A stretch of DNA of 64,000 bases from Leptodontidium sp. MPI-SDFR-AT-0119 (Eukaryota; Ascomycota; Leotiomycetes; Helotiales; Leptodontidiaceae). The stretch lies in assembly GCA_020726505.1 (NCBI GenBank), contig JAHLEZ010000006.1:1612001-1676000 (forward strand), in the 5' to 3' direction. The notes beneath the pieces were generated by a model. That model saw only the letters and a program-made list of their open reading frames with translations. It was not told where the DNA came from and searched no databases. The stretch's first letter is position 1, and each line of letters opens with the position of its first letter. Below are positions 36,992 to 48,897 of this stretch, in pieces. The translations under genes and the position numbers were made by a program.

Positions 36992-38797
36992 CGCTCGGTA
37001 TTTACAAATCAATGCGGAAAAAATGGGAGTCGGAGTTTACTTGTTTTGCGTTGCTTGCAAATTGGATGATACCCAGGCAGGCCATGGAGTTCAAAGGACT
37101 TGGGGTGTTTGGGCGATTCTACGTAGCGGACGGAGCGGAGGAATTTGGTGATGCGGAGTTATGGAGTTAACTGCGGTTATTGTCCCTGCCTATATCAATT
37201 AAAACTTACTTACTACACATCAGTGACCAAAAATATCACCTAGAAAAGTACCATGTTGACTTTCTCTCCCGTCTCTTGGTTTTGCTTCAGATAAAATGAT
37301 ATTAGGCGCATCACACATTCTAATCGGAGAGTCGGATCGTGGGTTCAACCCGCCGAAGTAGTGAGGCATTGCAGTCTCCTGATGCCAAGGAAACTCGAGC
37401 ACTCGTCTAGCTGTTGTCAGATATCTTGGCGTCTATCGCGAAACAGTAGTAAGCTCAATTTCCTAAATTGCACCTCCCTTAAAATAGTGCACGTGGTGTG
37501 AAGTCATCAATGCAAGGGATTGATTAGGAGAGCAGATCGCAAAACAAAGGCTGGGCACTGGGCAGGGGAGGGGGGCTGCGTTCTTAATGCGATCGGATAT
37601 GATCTGATATCGCTACCAGGGCTCGCGTGGGGAAGTGTTTTGTTTGAAGTGAGAATGAAAGATGTGTGATTGGGTAATGGGCAAGGAGAAGACGGCAAGA
37701 CCGGCTCCCCATTTCTGAAAAGGGACGCTTTAATCAAGAACCAGAAACAAGAAGTTCGCTTCGATACTTGAAACATTTGCGTCTGTTATTTCTGGTTAGC
37801 TCCAAGTCTCCAAGAAGCGAAAGGCCGAAAGCCAAGATGTCCATCCAGCCCGTTCCCCCAACAGATGTTTGTATTGTTGCCGAACATGGACCGGGTAGAC
37901 GTCCGAATTCCGTGCATTATGACTCTCGAAGCGAAGCGAGGCCACAAGCACGGGTCTTGGAAGGGTCAGTGCGTAATAACGCATTTGACAGCTGAATTAA
38001 AGTAAAAGCTTATTTGCACTAGATGAAACGATAGGGTGGATTGGACGTAGTCTTCCAGATTTTCAATTTTTGACTTCCTGGATTAGCGATGTCAAGCTTC
38101 ATTGTTGTGCTGGATAGGGCTGAGCCTTTTGGTGCAGGTTTAGTGATCGGCTACTTTGGAGTTCGAAAACCTGGAGACAATTTGACAAAAGTGTAGACGA
38201 TTAAGAAAGTGCTTTCTGAGAGATTCTTGTGGGAGAGTTGTATGTACTCCGCATTTTTCTCGTTAAATGTCAACCTGGAACTTCACCCCCTGATGGACGC
38301 GGGGCAATCTATGATCCACCGCCAGAATCTGAGCATCCACACTTCTATCTTGGATCTCCATCATTCCACGATACGAGCGATGCCAAGCAAAAGCCATTCC
38401 ACAAATGCTGGCTGTGAAGACGCCATAAACCTAAACCGTTGATTCCCCTGAGCCCCCAAGACCATTATTTGCCAAGTCTTTTGCATATCACCAAGAGCGC
38501 TGAGTAATTCCTTCCATGGATCCTTCAACATGCAATCAATTCGAGAATTGTCCGTTACGGTAATAACAAAGTTCATCTCATTGTGTCAACTTGCTTGGCA
38601 TGCTAACTCGAGAGTATGTAGCATCCGTAGGTTGATGAAAGACAAGATATAAGGAGTCCAAGATCCCTCTTATCCTCCTCTTTCTTTCACCACCAACCAT
38701 CACATTCACTCATCTCCTCCTCTCATTACTTTCCTTTCACACACCTCTCTATTCACATTCATTCATCACTTGCTCAACTAGCAATCCTCCAGCAAAC
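36992..38797. other. Gene-free stretch with the NLP promoter
   Basis: About 1.8 kb without a supported gene. The last 160 bp contain a TATA-like GATATAAGG at about 38,646 and a long CT-rich leader (about 38,665-38,790), the core promoter layout of a strongly expressed fungal gene, upstream of the NLP gene. Confidence 0.45.
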
Positions 38798-39658
38798 ATG
38801 CAACTCCACAACATCCTCTCCATCTTGGCTGCTGTTGCAAGCATCAATGCCTCCCCAGTGGCTCTGCAATCAAGAGCTGTGGTAGCTCACGATTCTCTCT
38901 TCCCTATGGCAGAGAGTCTTCCCACTGGAGCCGTTGGCGATGCTATCAAACAGTTTGAGCCTTACATGCACATTGCCCATGGATGCCAAGTCATGACTGC
39001 CGTTGCAGCAAATGGCGATACAAGGTTTGATCTTCCACTCCTAGCTTCCAACTCCTCAGTCAATCTGACAATTCACTAGTGGTGGCTTGCAAGACTCTGG
39101 CAACCCCTCCGCTGGTTGCCGTTTCACAGACCGTCAACAAACTTATGTCAGAACCGCTTTGCACAACGGCCGCTTTGCCATCATGTACGCCTGGTAGTAA
39201 GTCTTCCCCGAGTTTCTTCATCTTGTCCCTCCACATCCCTACTTAAATAGGCCATACTGACTCCAGTCTCCTCCAGCTGGCCAAAGGATCAGCCAATCGC
39301 CGGCAACGTCGCCGGTGGCCATCGTCACGACTGGGAGAGCTGTGTTGTCTGGGTTACCGATCCAGCCGCCGGCGCACCAACCCTGATCGGCGCCGCAGCT
39401 TCAGGCCATGGCGAATACAAGAAGTCCACCGACCCCTCAAGAAACGGCGACCGCGTCAAGGTCGAGTACTTCACCACGTTCCCCACCAACCACGAATTGC
39501 AGTTCTCCAGCACTGAAGGATGGGGATTCTCTAAGGTCGAGTGGGACAGCCTCCCTGCTCCTGCTAGAGATGCTCTCCAGAACACCGATTTCGGATCCGC
39601 CAATGTTCCTTTCAAAGATTCGAACTTCATCGCTAACTTGGATAAGGCTTGGGTTTGA
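38798..39658 (+). CDS. NEP1-like (NPP1) secreted protein, type 1
   Basis: This is a secreted necrosis- and ethylene-inducing peptide-like protein, a family that acts on plant plasma-membrane sphingolipids. Three exons (38798-39024, 39080-39196, 39277-39658) give 241 residues, with in-phase GT..AG introns. There is an N-terminal signal peptide (hydrophobic run over residues 1-18, Ala/Ser cleavage zone). Two cysteines placed as in type 1 NLPs are seen in GCQVM and GCRFTD. The hallmark heptapeptide GHRHDWE is intact in exon 3, so the metal-binding site is preserved and there is no sign of inactivation. Some type 1 NLPs are non-cytotoxic, so activity cannot be inferred. Neighbouring secreted plant-polymer enzymes (GH3, PL4) support a plant-associated role. 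Confidence 0.95.
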
Positions 39659-40376
39659 GATGGACGGGCTTTGAGGACTGAATGATGATGATGATATGGA
39701 GAGGTTTCCTTACTGTTTCTCTGGGATTTTCTTTTGGCTTGGGTTTCCTTCTTGGTGCTTTTGTTTTGGGAGGCTCTTAGATGGACAACATCGAGGGGAG
39801 GGATGGGGAGGGATGGGGCGTTTGATGGGATACACGGTCTTTGCTGTACATTCGTTTGACAACTGGCAAATTATGTTTGACTCGAGCTCTTGTTCGCAAC
39901 GACATCTGAATGAAGTGATCACAGGTGTGCTTGAAGGGTAGGATGCATCCAGTTGAGATTTCTGAGCGGTTCACTCATTGTTTCTGTAAAGAATAACCTC
40001 ATTCAGGCCGATCTGACGAGGAAGTATGATTCGCTTGTTTACTTTGAAGAGAGAGAGATAGCTTGAGGAAAGCTTTGATGAAGATGTTTTCTCTTTTTAA
40101 GCGAAACCAACCGTTGACCAGGTAAGCAACATCCGGGATGGCTCGGCACCAAGATTCACGGCTTTCATTGCCATTTACGTAATTTTGAGATTGTAACCCA
40201 AGACTACAGTATTCAAGAGTACACAGTGTGTCTCTAAAGACACGTCTACCAAATAATGCCAAAGGTCTGAAGGGCAAGCTTCCAAATTCAAGTCATAAAT
40301 TCATTTTCATTACTACGTCGCGTCATTACCAACCCAGCCTTAGCTTTCCCAAGCTACATCTGAGCCATCTCTTTAT
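39659..40376. other. Intergenic, convergent 3' flanks
   Basis: Converging ends of the NLP and GH3 genes. No gene is supported. Confidence 0.45.
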
Positions 40377-43164
40377 TTAGAAGCTGAGTACCTCATTCAA
40401 GGCCAGAGCCCTTGACGAATTACCAACAAAGACAGTGTAATCAGTACCCAAGGTCAATCTCCATCGCTGAGCCTCAACGTCCCAAACACTTAAATCCTTC
40501 CTGTTCAGCTCGAACTCTACTATAGTGCTCTCGCCAGGCTGGAGCATGACTTTCTCGAAACCTCTGAGCTGTCTGACTGGCTGTCCCTCAACCGGGATGT
40601 GGAGGTAGAGCTGAGCGACTTCCTGTCCAGCAACTGGGCCTGTGTTGGTAACACGGACGGTAACAGTCGCAACGATGTCCCATAGATCAGCTTGTCCACC
40701 TGGAATGACCTGTCCAGTGGGGTATTCGGAAGGTGAGGCACCGACAGAAGCGACGGTAAGGTTTGCGAATGAGAAAGTCGTATAAGAAAGACCGAATCCG
40801 AATTCAAATCTTGGCTCGATGTTTGATGCATCGAAAGCTCTATAGTCAATGAAGACACCTTCCTCGAACGTGTCTTGAGGGAAACGGTAGAATTCCCCGT
40901 TAGCACCAACATCAGCAATAGGGTTCAGGATTCGACCGTAGTCAGACTCGTTCTTGGCGATGGTGTATGGGAGCTTGCCGCTGGGGCTGACATCGCCGTA
41001 GAGGAGTTGAGTTAAAGCCGCTCCGGAATCTTGACCAGGAAGATGGGCGAAGATGACGGCTGTGACGTTGGGGTTCTCAATCCACTGATCCACGAGTCTG
41101 ATTCCTGCGTTGTGAATAACGACGATGGTATTGTTGTGTTGAGCAGCGATGTTAGTGACCAAGGCGTCGGAAAAGTCGTCTCGTAGACTTGGGCGATCGG
41201 CACCCTCGCTTGCTACGGCGTTGATAAAGACGATTGCCGCATCGCTCTCAGCATTGACGAATCCGGTAGCATTGACATTACGGAAATCCCAATACAATAC
41301 GGTTTCGTCCTTTGCTGCGCACTCCTGGATCGCGTTGAAGGGTGCCGAAATGTAAGGTGGAGTTGAAGCTCCACTCCCCCCTCCAGTGTACAAAGTACCG
41401 TTTGCTGCAATAGCAGGGGGAGCAGGGCAGTTCTGTGGGATCCTATTACCGAATCCGCAATTGAAGTAGCGAGAACCGCTTGTTTGGAGACCGAAAGTCC
41501 AGTCGCGGTTGAGACTGGAGGGAGTGGTGTCATCGGGTGTTTTGGCGTCGTACCCATAAAGTGAAAGAATCTTGGGTCGGTTGAGAGGAAGAGCATTGTT
41601 GGTGTTCTTCACCAGAACATGGCCTTCTAGAGATGACTGAAAGAGGACAGGTCGTGCTTCAGGAACTCGTGCTTCTACCAAGACATGAGGCACCAGTAGA
41701 CTTCCTGGCATTCCAATTCCAGGGGCAGGATGTGATGGAGAGTCTTGTCCTAGGAGATACCACGCGGCCAAGATTCGGGTTGCCATGTCATCGAGTCTGC
41801 CCTCTGGGACTGAGCCATTGGTGACAGAGAGTGTGAGGTTGCCACCCCAAAATGCGAGGGCACTTGGCATTACCTGATGAAGTAATTAGCTAACTTCCGC
41901 TGAAGTCTAGAAGAAGGTTCTGCATTTTACATACCATGTCCATTCCAGAAAGTGCTGATGCAACACCGGAGTGTTGTGCACCCCAATCACTGTCACGGCA
42001 TCAGCAAATATCTGGTTTTGAAGAGCTGGAAGGTAGAATGTTGAAGATGCACAACCAGTCTCACAGCTCCGAGACGTAGTTGTTGACATATCCAACTTGA
42101 AGGACTAGAAGGTAAGTTTGGAAAATACATACGACATGACCAAGCCTGGGAATCCAAGTTCGGTTTTGAGGAGTCCATTGAGAGACTTGCTGTTTTCGCA
42201 GGCATAGCTATTGTTGAGGCGATTGTAAGAGCACATCACTGCTGCCGAACCAGCATGAATGGCGTCATAAAATGGCCATAGGTAGGACTCGTGCAGGGTA
42301 GCATCATCTATATTGGAGGATGAAGAAAGGGTAGTGACGTTGTTGCTATCGACGATGATGTTGCGGGCCGTCTCCTGTTCATTTCCGATGAAGTGTTTGG
42401 TACATGAGATCACGCCTTGGTCTTGAATACCATGAACAGAGATTCCGGCCAAAACACCTGAGTGGTAAGGATCGTTACTAAATCCTTCCCAATTTCTGCC
42501 GCCTAGAGCAATTCTACCCAGAGGTCCAATCACTAGAGAACTATCAGTGATGTCTCATTGAAATGAATAGGCACGGGGTCAGATTATGAGAAAAATGATC
42601 GAAACCAAGATTTCAAGCGAGATTCTTCGGAGTACACGATTAAAGATGCTACTTACTTGGAGGACCGAGGGCAATGTTAACACCCTTTCGACGGAACTCT
42701 CCACCAAGATGATATGCTCTTTGGTAAGTGAGATTCTTGTTCCAGCTGTCCCAAAAGTCAGCAGGAATCAAAGATTGGAGCGTTTCCCCATACCTGGCTC
42801 CGTCCGTTATGCCAGATGTGTAGGCATTTACGAGGTCAGTTCCTCTCACACCATTCCCAGCATCTGCAAGACACAAACCTGGGAAGCCCAGGCGTGGGAT
42901 GCTGGGGATGTTCCCACCGCAACCACTTGAGGCATTTCGAACTCCACCAGTGATACTGGTCTTCTCCTCAAGGGAAAGTTGAGCAACGAAGGCTTGAGCT
43001 TTAGAAATTGCTTCGCCCCAAGCTCCAGGTGCAGAGGTCTCTGGTGTAGGATAAACTGGCTCACTCTGGCCATAAAAGTACGAGTCGTCGGTGATGAGCT
43101 CCTGTGCAAACGTTGCCGGCAAAAGTAAAGATGCCGTAGCGGCAAGCAAAGAGAGTGCGTACAT
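40377..43164 (-). CDS. Secreted beta-glucosidase, GH3 family
   Basis: This is a glycoside hydrolase releasing glucose from beta-glucosides such as cellobiose. Four exons (43164-42657, 42532-42133, 41989-41935, 41873-40377) give 819 residues. The signal peptide [20 protein letters not shown] is followed by the GH3 N-terminal barrel ([35 protein letters not shown] in [11 protein letters not shown]). The catalytic nucleophile Asp is the D of [12 protein letters not shown], at the junction to the 55-nt exon 3. The C-terminal half holds the alpha/beta sandwich domain ([23 protein letters not shown]) and the fibronectin III-like domain ([32 protein letters not shown]). Many NxS/T sites are present. 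A TATA-like element is at about 43,224, some 60 bp before the start. The gene is complete and typical of large secreted fungal GH3 enzymes. Confidence 0.95.
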
Positions 43165-44897
43165 CTTGAATATGATTTGACTGCAGCAAGATATCCTTAC
43201 CAAAGATATGGAAGTCGCGTGGAATATATACTTTACCAACCTACCATCCTTGCCCCAGCAAAGACATATTGGACTTTGCCATTGCCATCTTCTGACCCCG
43301 TTCTAAGCTGCAATCCACATGAGAAAATTCTGCTTTTATCCAATTTCAGAATGATTTCCTCTCTTCCAAGAATCGTAAAAGGGCCTTCTCTCGCGCAAGA
43401 ACTCAACTACACGTTCGCCAAGTGTGGGTTCCCCGTGTATGTGGTGGGCGGGGAACGGTAGAATATCGGAATTCATCTGCGGACATTCTTCGCGTGGGAG
43501 CTGTGCGATCCCAGATCTCCCACTTTCCAGCTGTTTGGTGAAGGCAAAAATCTTGTTCTCCAAGCCCGAGCCGGGTGCCGAGACGTACCACTTGAGGGAA
43601 CCAAGATCTGTGGGGGGGGGGAACTTCGGCCTATGCATTCAAGAACAGGTGAAGCTTTCGGTACTAAACTGTTCAATAGCTCTCGGGTGTAGTAAAGGTA
43701 CTGCATGGGATGTTGAACCAGGTACAGAAAGCGAAAGAGAAAGAATACGGCCCTTGCAAGTAGATTCGTAGTGATTATGATAGACACAGGCGGGGTCTAG
43801 ACAAAGGAAATAGCCCATTGTCAGGTGAGGGAGGTTTTCCAGGGCATCATGATTCGTAAGCGATGTTTGTTGTCCTTCTCCCCCTCACCGTCGTACCGTA
43901 CAATTGAATACGTCGAGTACGTCAGTGGTACACTTGTGGCGTTTTTTTCTGCATTTCTCTTTCGGGCCGACAAAAGCTCAAAGACAGTGAGTTGTGGAGA
44001 TGCGGGGACTGGGGTGGATAAGGTTCCCAAGAGTCCTTACCCCATGGAGGGTTGAACCCGCATTCGCCAAGAGAGCCGGGGCATTCTCATGACATTCGGT
44101 ACCTCGAGACGGCTAATACTTTTAACAGTTTGTAGCTTGTCGAATGGAAACAAATTGTTATCGAAACAGAAATCGAGAATTGTGTGTACTCACAACCTTG
44201 ATACTCGTAAACAACATAACTTGAGCATGGCTAATAGCTTTGCAAATGGACGAAGTGCCTCACCCGATGCAGAAATTTCATCTCTGAAAATGAATGGCTA
44301 ATCATCGGTGAAAACAGCTGTAGCTCGACCCACTGGCGAAGGTTTTGGAAGACTAGTTTTGTAAATAAGGGGTATTCATGACCCCATTGTTGTGCTGCTC
44401 GGGATATCGACCATTCGAGGCCGAGGCAGCAAACATGCCCCCGGATTCCGAATCGGCTGGGCTTCGGGAGTTCGTAAGTACTTCCTTATTCTTGGCTTGT
44501 GTGTGTATTAATCAAAAGAAATTATAGGTAATTATCTTTTGCAGAGACGTCATTATTGTCAAAAGTAGAGATCATAGAAGGGAACAGCGAATAAGAACTG
44601 TGAGGTCGTACATGCTGACTAACCAAGCTCATGAAAGGGGCCTCGCTTCGGTTGCCAACAACAAGCAAAGTTTCTGGCCCAGGCGAGGTAATGCAATGAA
44701 AAACGAGTGAATCCTACGGTCTATTCAGTCCGCTTGTGGAGAGATACTGCAATAGTCTACATTTTTATTTCTCATAAACGTACCTCATCAGCAGAGCATG
44801 ATCCACTACCTGGCTCTGAATTATGTACAAGATATCATTCAATTCTCCACCCATTGTTCAGCTCAACTTTCCCTTTCTATTCCCTTTCAATCACCAT
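43165..44897. other. Gene-free stretch
   Basis: About 1.7 kb with the GH3 promoter on its left. Nothing else coding is supported. A G9 run at about 43,612-43,620 may make assembly uncertain there. Short frames at 43336-43787 on both strands overlap each other and lack features. Confidence 0.4.
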
Positions 44898-45783
44898 TTA
44901 CTTTTGTGCCGAAATTTTCGGCGACGTTCCAGTCCGCATAAAGATATTAGAAGGCATCACCCGATCCCTAAACTCATCATCGAGGACATACTCGATCTCA
45001 TCCCCCTCTTGCTGAAACCCAAGCTTAGCATAAACGCTTCGTCCTTTCTTCGATGCCTCCGTAACAGCCTCCAAACCACCCCTTCTATTTGCCTCATCCA
45101 ATCCCCACTTCACCAGTTCCGCAGCAATCCCCCTCCTTTGAAACGCCGGGTCAACAGCACAAAGATCCAGTCCCAAAATGGCAGGCGGATCACGTGTTGC
45201 TGCTTCTTTCATAACCTCACGACGTTGCCTCGTCAGCGATTTAATGACCTGACATATGAATCTCTGCGCAGATTCATCGCTAGGGTATAGCGTATCCAGT
45301 CCCAGCGCCTTGACGAGATCTGTTCCTGGCACGTCGCCATGATCTTGCATCGTTGAAGCCTGCACCCAGATAGCCATGCCTGCGATGACCTCCGAGCCTG
45401 CACCTGAGCTAGAAAGGTCGGGAACTGTGGCTTTTAGGAAGACGACATTAGGGTTCCCAGCACTGTTAAAAGATCTTGAAGCCCAACGGCTTCGCATGCG
45501 TGCTGCGCCTGAGATCTTGCCTTCTGGTGTATCCCTAATTAAGACTTTAGTATGTATACTTGTCAACATCTCAAGATCAGAATAAGAAACATGATCTCAG
45601 ATCTCAGATTATGGAGGGTTTCGAGGTGGAAATAACTGACCAGCCGGGATTGAAAGCTGTCCATATGCCATCTGCAGTTTGGGTCCCGAATGCGGAGGCG
45701 GTGATAGCGAAACAGCGGAGGAAGTCACCAGGATCTGTGATTGGCTGGATGCTGACTTGTGAGGTGCTGTTAGGGGTGGCCAT
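44898..45783 (-). CDS. GNAT-family N-acetyltransferase
   Basis: Two exons (45783-45641, 45534-44898) encode 259 residues. Exon 1 begins MATPNSTSQVSIQPITDPGDF and ends NPGW, joining in phase to DTPEGKISGAARM. The acetyl-CoA-binding core appears near residue 185: LDLCAVDPAFQRRGIAAELVKWGLDEA, with the R/Q-x-x-G-x-G/A loop as QRRGIAAEL, then AVTEASKKGRSVYAKLGFQQ, the standard alpha4/beta7 of GNAT. The protein is a general small-molecule or peptide acetyltransferase. The substrate cannot be predicted. The C-terminal tail (MRTGTSPKISAQK) is unremarkable. A long intergenic spacer lies downstream of its start. Confidence 0.85.
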
Positions 45784-45930
45784 GGTGCGGCCTAGGAAAT
45801 TTGCCTTGCTGAAAGAAATGAATGGTTTTATTATTGTTGCTTGTACAGTGTAATTGATATGGAGCAGAGAATAGTGAAGTGTCCATAAATGGGATGGGAG
45901 GTGCTGTAGCTTATGTAAGTGGGCGCGGGG
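45784..45930. other. Short upstream flank of GNAT gene
   Basis: Promoter region of the GNAT gene, abutting a repeat element to the right. Confidence 0.3.
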
Positions 45931-46372
45931 TTAACCAACCCTCAAATTCGCGGGGAGACAGCGAGGAGGCATCTCTCCCCCCCCTTAATTAACTATTAAA
46001 GCTTTAAAAAAAAGTTGATATAATGAAAATTCAACATAATTTTAGTATATACATTATACTTTTAAGTATTATAAAGGCAATTTAAAGGTGTAAATTACAA
46101 AAGGGCGAGAATGGCATTTTCAGCCTCGCGAGCCCTCGCAAGTCGCAAATTTGAACCGCAAACCCTCGATTTTACCCCCCTTTTCTAACGCCGCGAAACA
46201 TTATTAAGAGCTTCTAAAAATTAAGATAATTAAGAATAAAAGAAATCGATACATGTATTAACATTATGTTAAATTTTAATTATATTAACTTTTTTAAAGC
46301 TTTAACAATCAATTGAAGGGGCGGAGTGAGGTACCTACTTCGGATTTGGGGCGGATTTGAGGGGTTTAGTGA
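45931..46372. mobile_element. Fold-back/MITE-like element with long terminal inverted repeats
   Basis: A left arm (about 45,931-46,055) and a right arm (about 46,250-46,372) are inverted copies of each other. The best core is about 60 nt: left TTAAAGCTTTAAAAAAAAGTTGATATAATG against the inverse of the right arm, TTAAAGCTTTAAAAAAGTTAATATAATT, with further similarity out to CCCTCAAATTCG / CCCTCAAATCCG. The differences are mostly transitions. About 195 nt of unique sequence lie between. No coding capacity exists. The exact ends and target-site duplication are not clear to me. It lies in an AT-rich patch unlike its flanks. Confidence 0.7.
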
Positions 46373-46985
46373 GGCTCGCTAACACGTTAGGAAAAGGATT
46401 GTAAGCCCCTTGGCAGGGTCAATACTTGTACTGGTAAGCGAGACCCCCTATCTACCCGGTCTGCCGGTGTTGATTTTGGGCTGGGGTTTTAACATTCGAT
46501 AACAAGAGAGAGAGATTTCTCTTCCATTGGATTAAGAGAAACACATAGAATCGCTGGAAGCATAGAAGTCAAGAGCATTCACAGAGAGACATCGAAACTA
46601 TTTGGGCATTTTAAATCCTCGCTTATTCAAAGGGCAAGGTTGCACAGTGCTATGGCTGCATTTGATTTTCTTACAACAACATGGCTTCTCAAACCCCTAA
46701 TCTTATCTCGGACCCCAAGAGAATAGATATTTAGCTCCTAAGAAGAAACTCAATTTCAAGACCATCGCCAGCGGTACACTTTGACTCGGAATTCACATCA
46801 TATCATATCATATTCATTGCTCGTTGCCAAATACTGTTACATAGCCCAGCTTTCGAGACAGTCAACTCATAGCAGAAACAAAACAGCTGCGTGCACTTAA
46901 CCCCATATGTTTCCTCCTATCTTGTAGACAGAAACATGAACCCTCCTCCCTTACCCCGGATTCTTTGTATTAAAGCTCATCCGTA
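46373..46985. other. Gene-free stretch
   Basis: About 610 bp of mixed sequence between the inverted-repeat element and the repeat-protein gene. Nothing coding is supported. Confidence 0.4.
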
Positions 46986-47640
46986 TCAGTCATCCTCTTC
47001 TTCAGCAGGTGCAGCGGGTGCAGCTGGATCTGCAGGAGCCGCTGGTGCAGCTGGTGCAGCTTCTTCGTCGTCGTCGTCCTCTTCAGCAGGTGCAGCAGGT
47101 GCGGCTGGATCTGCAGGAGCCGCTGGGTCTGCAGGAGCCGCTGGTGCAGCCGGTGCAGCTTCTTCATCGTCGTCGTCTTCTTCAGCAGGAGCAGCTGGTG
47201 CGGTTGAATTCGAAGCTCCGTCTGCAGGGGCAGCTGGGTCCGCTGGTGCTGGTGCTGGCGCTGCCTCTTCTTCATCATCGTCGTCCTCTTCAGCAGGGGC
47301 AGCTGGTGCAGCTGGTGTACTCGAATTCGAGGCTGGATCTGCCGGTGCCGCTGGCGCCGCCGGTGCTTCCTCCTCATCATCGTCGTCCTCTCTCTTAGCG
47401 TGAGGAACTTTCATGGGATAACGGCCTGCAAGACCTTTGCTAAAGTAACGGTACTTAGATTTAGCTAGCGGAGCTGGGGGGACGAGGGGCTTACATTGGT
47501 GCGAGTAAAGGGTGGCGTGGAGTGATAGCTATATCCAAGACTTCTGCTCGCTCTTTGACGCCTTGGAAGAGTCCTGACAACGGGGATGCGTTGACTGATA
47601 GTGCGAGGAGCGCGAGAATGGTGGGTAGTTGGAACTTCAT
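46986..47640 (-). CDS. Secreted acidic/Pro-Ala repeat protein
   Basis: Two exons (47640-47495, 47439-46986) give 199 residues. The N-terminus MKFQLPTILALLALSVNA is a clear signal peptide. After a short linker comes VPHAKR, a Lys-Arg site for Kex2-type processing. The rest is low-complexity: about four copies of a unit of about 30-36 residues, each starting with an acidic block (EDDDDEEE or EEDDDDEE) followed by an AAPAAPAAPADP type Pro/Ala tract. Two early units carry SNSST or SNST sequons for N-glycosylation. No Cys and no known domain is present. The plus-strand frame across the same DNA (Ser/Gly/Ala) is a compositional mirror. I do not recognise the family. A cell-wall or secreted acidic protein is plausible. 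Confidence 0.75.
46990..47395 (-). repeat. Tandem in-gene repeat coding for acidic + Pro/Ala units
   Basis: Imperfect tandem repeats of about 90-110 bp. Each has a run of GAC/GAT/GAA/GAG codons then GCA/CCA/GCC codons on the minus strand. Unit boundaries lie at about 47,390, 47,290, 47,180 and 47,085. The last unit is shorter. Repeat number may vary between strains by slippage, which is inference. Confidence 0.7.
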
Positions 47641-48897
47641 GATGATGGGTGGTGGAAGAAGCAGTCTTGTGATGGATAGGGTAATAACTAAACAAAGAAG
47701 AGTAGATATGGAATATTGAAGTGCAAAATACTGAGAGCCTGCTCTAGAGAGATATGTCTGCTGGATTGTGTTACAAAGCGATGTGCAACAGGAAGGGGAT
47801 AGATCTTGATATACGCTTATTTCTTCCGGTCATTTAACCCAGGTGTGTATGGCGTGATATTGAGACAGTCCCGATAACAGTCAAGAATAGATGCAAATGC
47901 TTATTCAAACTTTGAAGGAGATTGCATCAGATGAGACTCCGGACTTCCTCGGCCCGCATCTGATCGGGCCGTTTAATTGGGGGTTGAAACGCTGGTGCTA
48001 GAAAGCCTGCAAGTCATCACTTAATCCCCAGCATCCTGTATATCTAGTGAGGAGAGGAGCTGTGTTTCCTTTTTTTTTTGTTCAAAAAAAAAAAGAGCTT
48101 GCAATACACAAGACTGTTCAGGGAGTTTAGTAACCTATTATTATCAGGCTCTGGAAACCCAAGTAAATCAGGCAGAAAGGCTGGACCTAATCTAGCACAC
48201 AATTGAATCGTACCTGGAACACAGGTCCCTCAAAATCAGTTAAGTGTAGGCAGTCCCTCCAAGTCTTTTAGACAGGCAGGTGTATCACCGCCACGAAGCC
48301 TTGGCATACTCTCGTCAAGTACTGGACTGAATGCCAAAATCCCAAAACAAGCTTCCAGTAATCCTCATTAGCAACCTTGCGCAAGAACTCCAAATTTAAT
48401 CTGTCATGTACGTTTGATGTATCAGACGAAAAACGGGATTCTCATGCGAGTGATTTCCAGGACTCAGCCACCTCCACCAAGCTTATCACAGTATTACGAA
48501 CAACACTCGCAGAGCAGACTGGAGAAGTCGAAACTGACAGAACACTAGAAATAGAATCCCCCGCATTTGTCTCAACAGTCTCGTTGGCCAGAGTCTGGGG
48601 GCCTGAACCTGGGGTGTTTGGGATTAAGCTTGTTTTGTAGATCCCGAGTTGGATACTTGCACTGTTTCGAAGATCGGATCTGCAAAATCCTCTCATCTGA
48701 AACAAAGATGGTAATCAGACCCTGCAACATTCTCCTTGAGATGAATCGTAGTAGAGTGGATGGGTTGATTTTCATGTGAATAAAATGTACCGTCAACACA
48801 GATCTGGGGGGAAAAGATAAGAGGTGGAGTGGATATCATTAAAACCTCAAGGAAGCGCCTGCTAATATGAAAGTTGCGAGAAACAGGCAACTAGCTG
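47641..48897. other. Gene-free stretch with a poly-T/poly-A patch
   Basis: About 1.26 kb. An inverted T10..A11 homopolymer patch lies at about 48,070-48,095. Frames at 48377-48640 plus show no family features. No gene supported. Confidence 0.4.

Noticed and set aside
37330..37365. T-loop-like GGTTCAACCC at about 37,337
   Set aside because: I could not pair a T-stem or place the other arms, so no tRNA is called.
46891..47403. Plus-strand Ser/Gly/Ala frame opposite the repeat-protein gene
   Set aside because: It is the complement of the GCN/CCN/GAN codon repeats of the minus-strand gene. The minus frame has a signal peptide and a clean intron, so this one is a mirror image.
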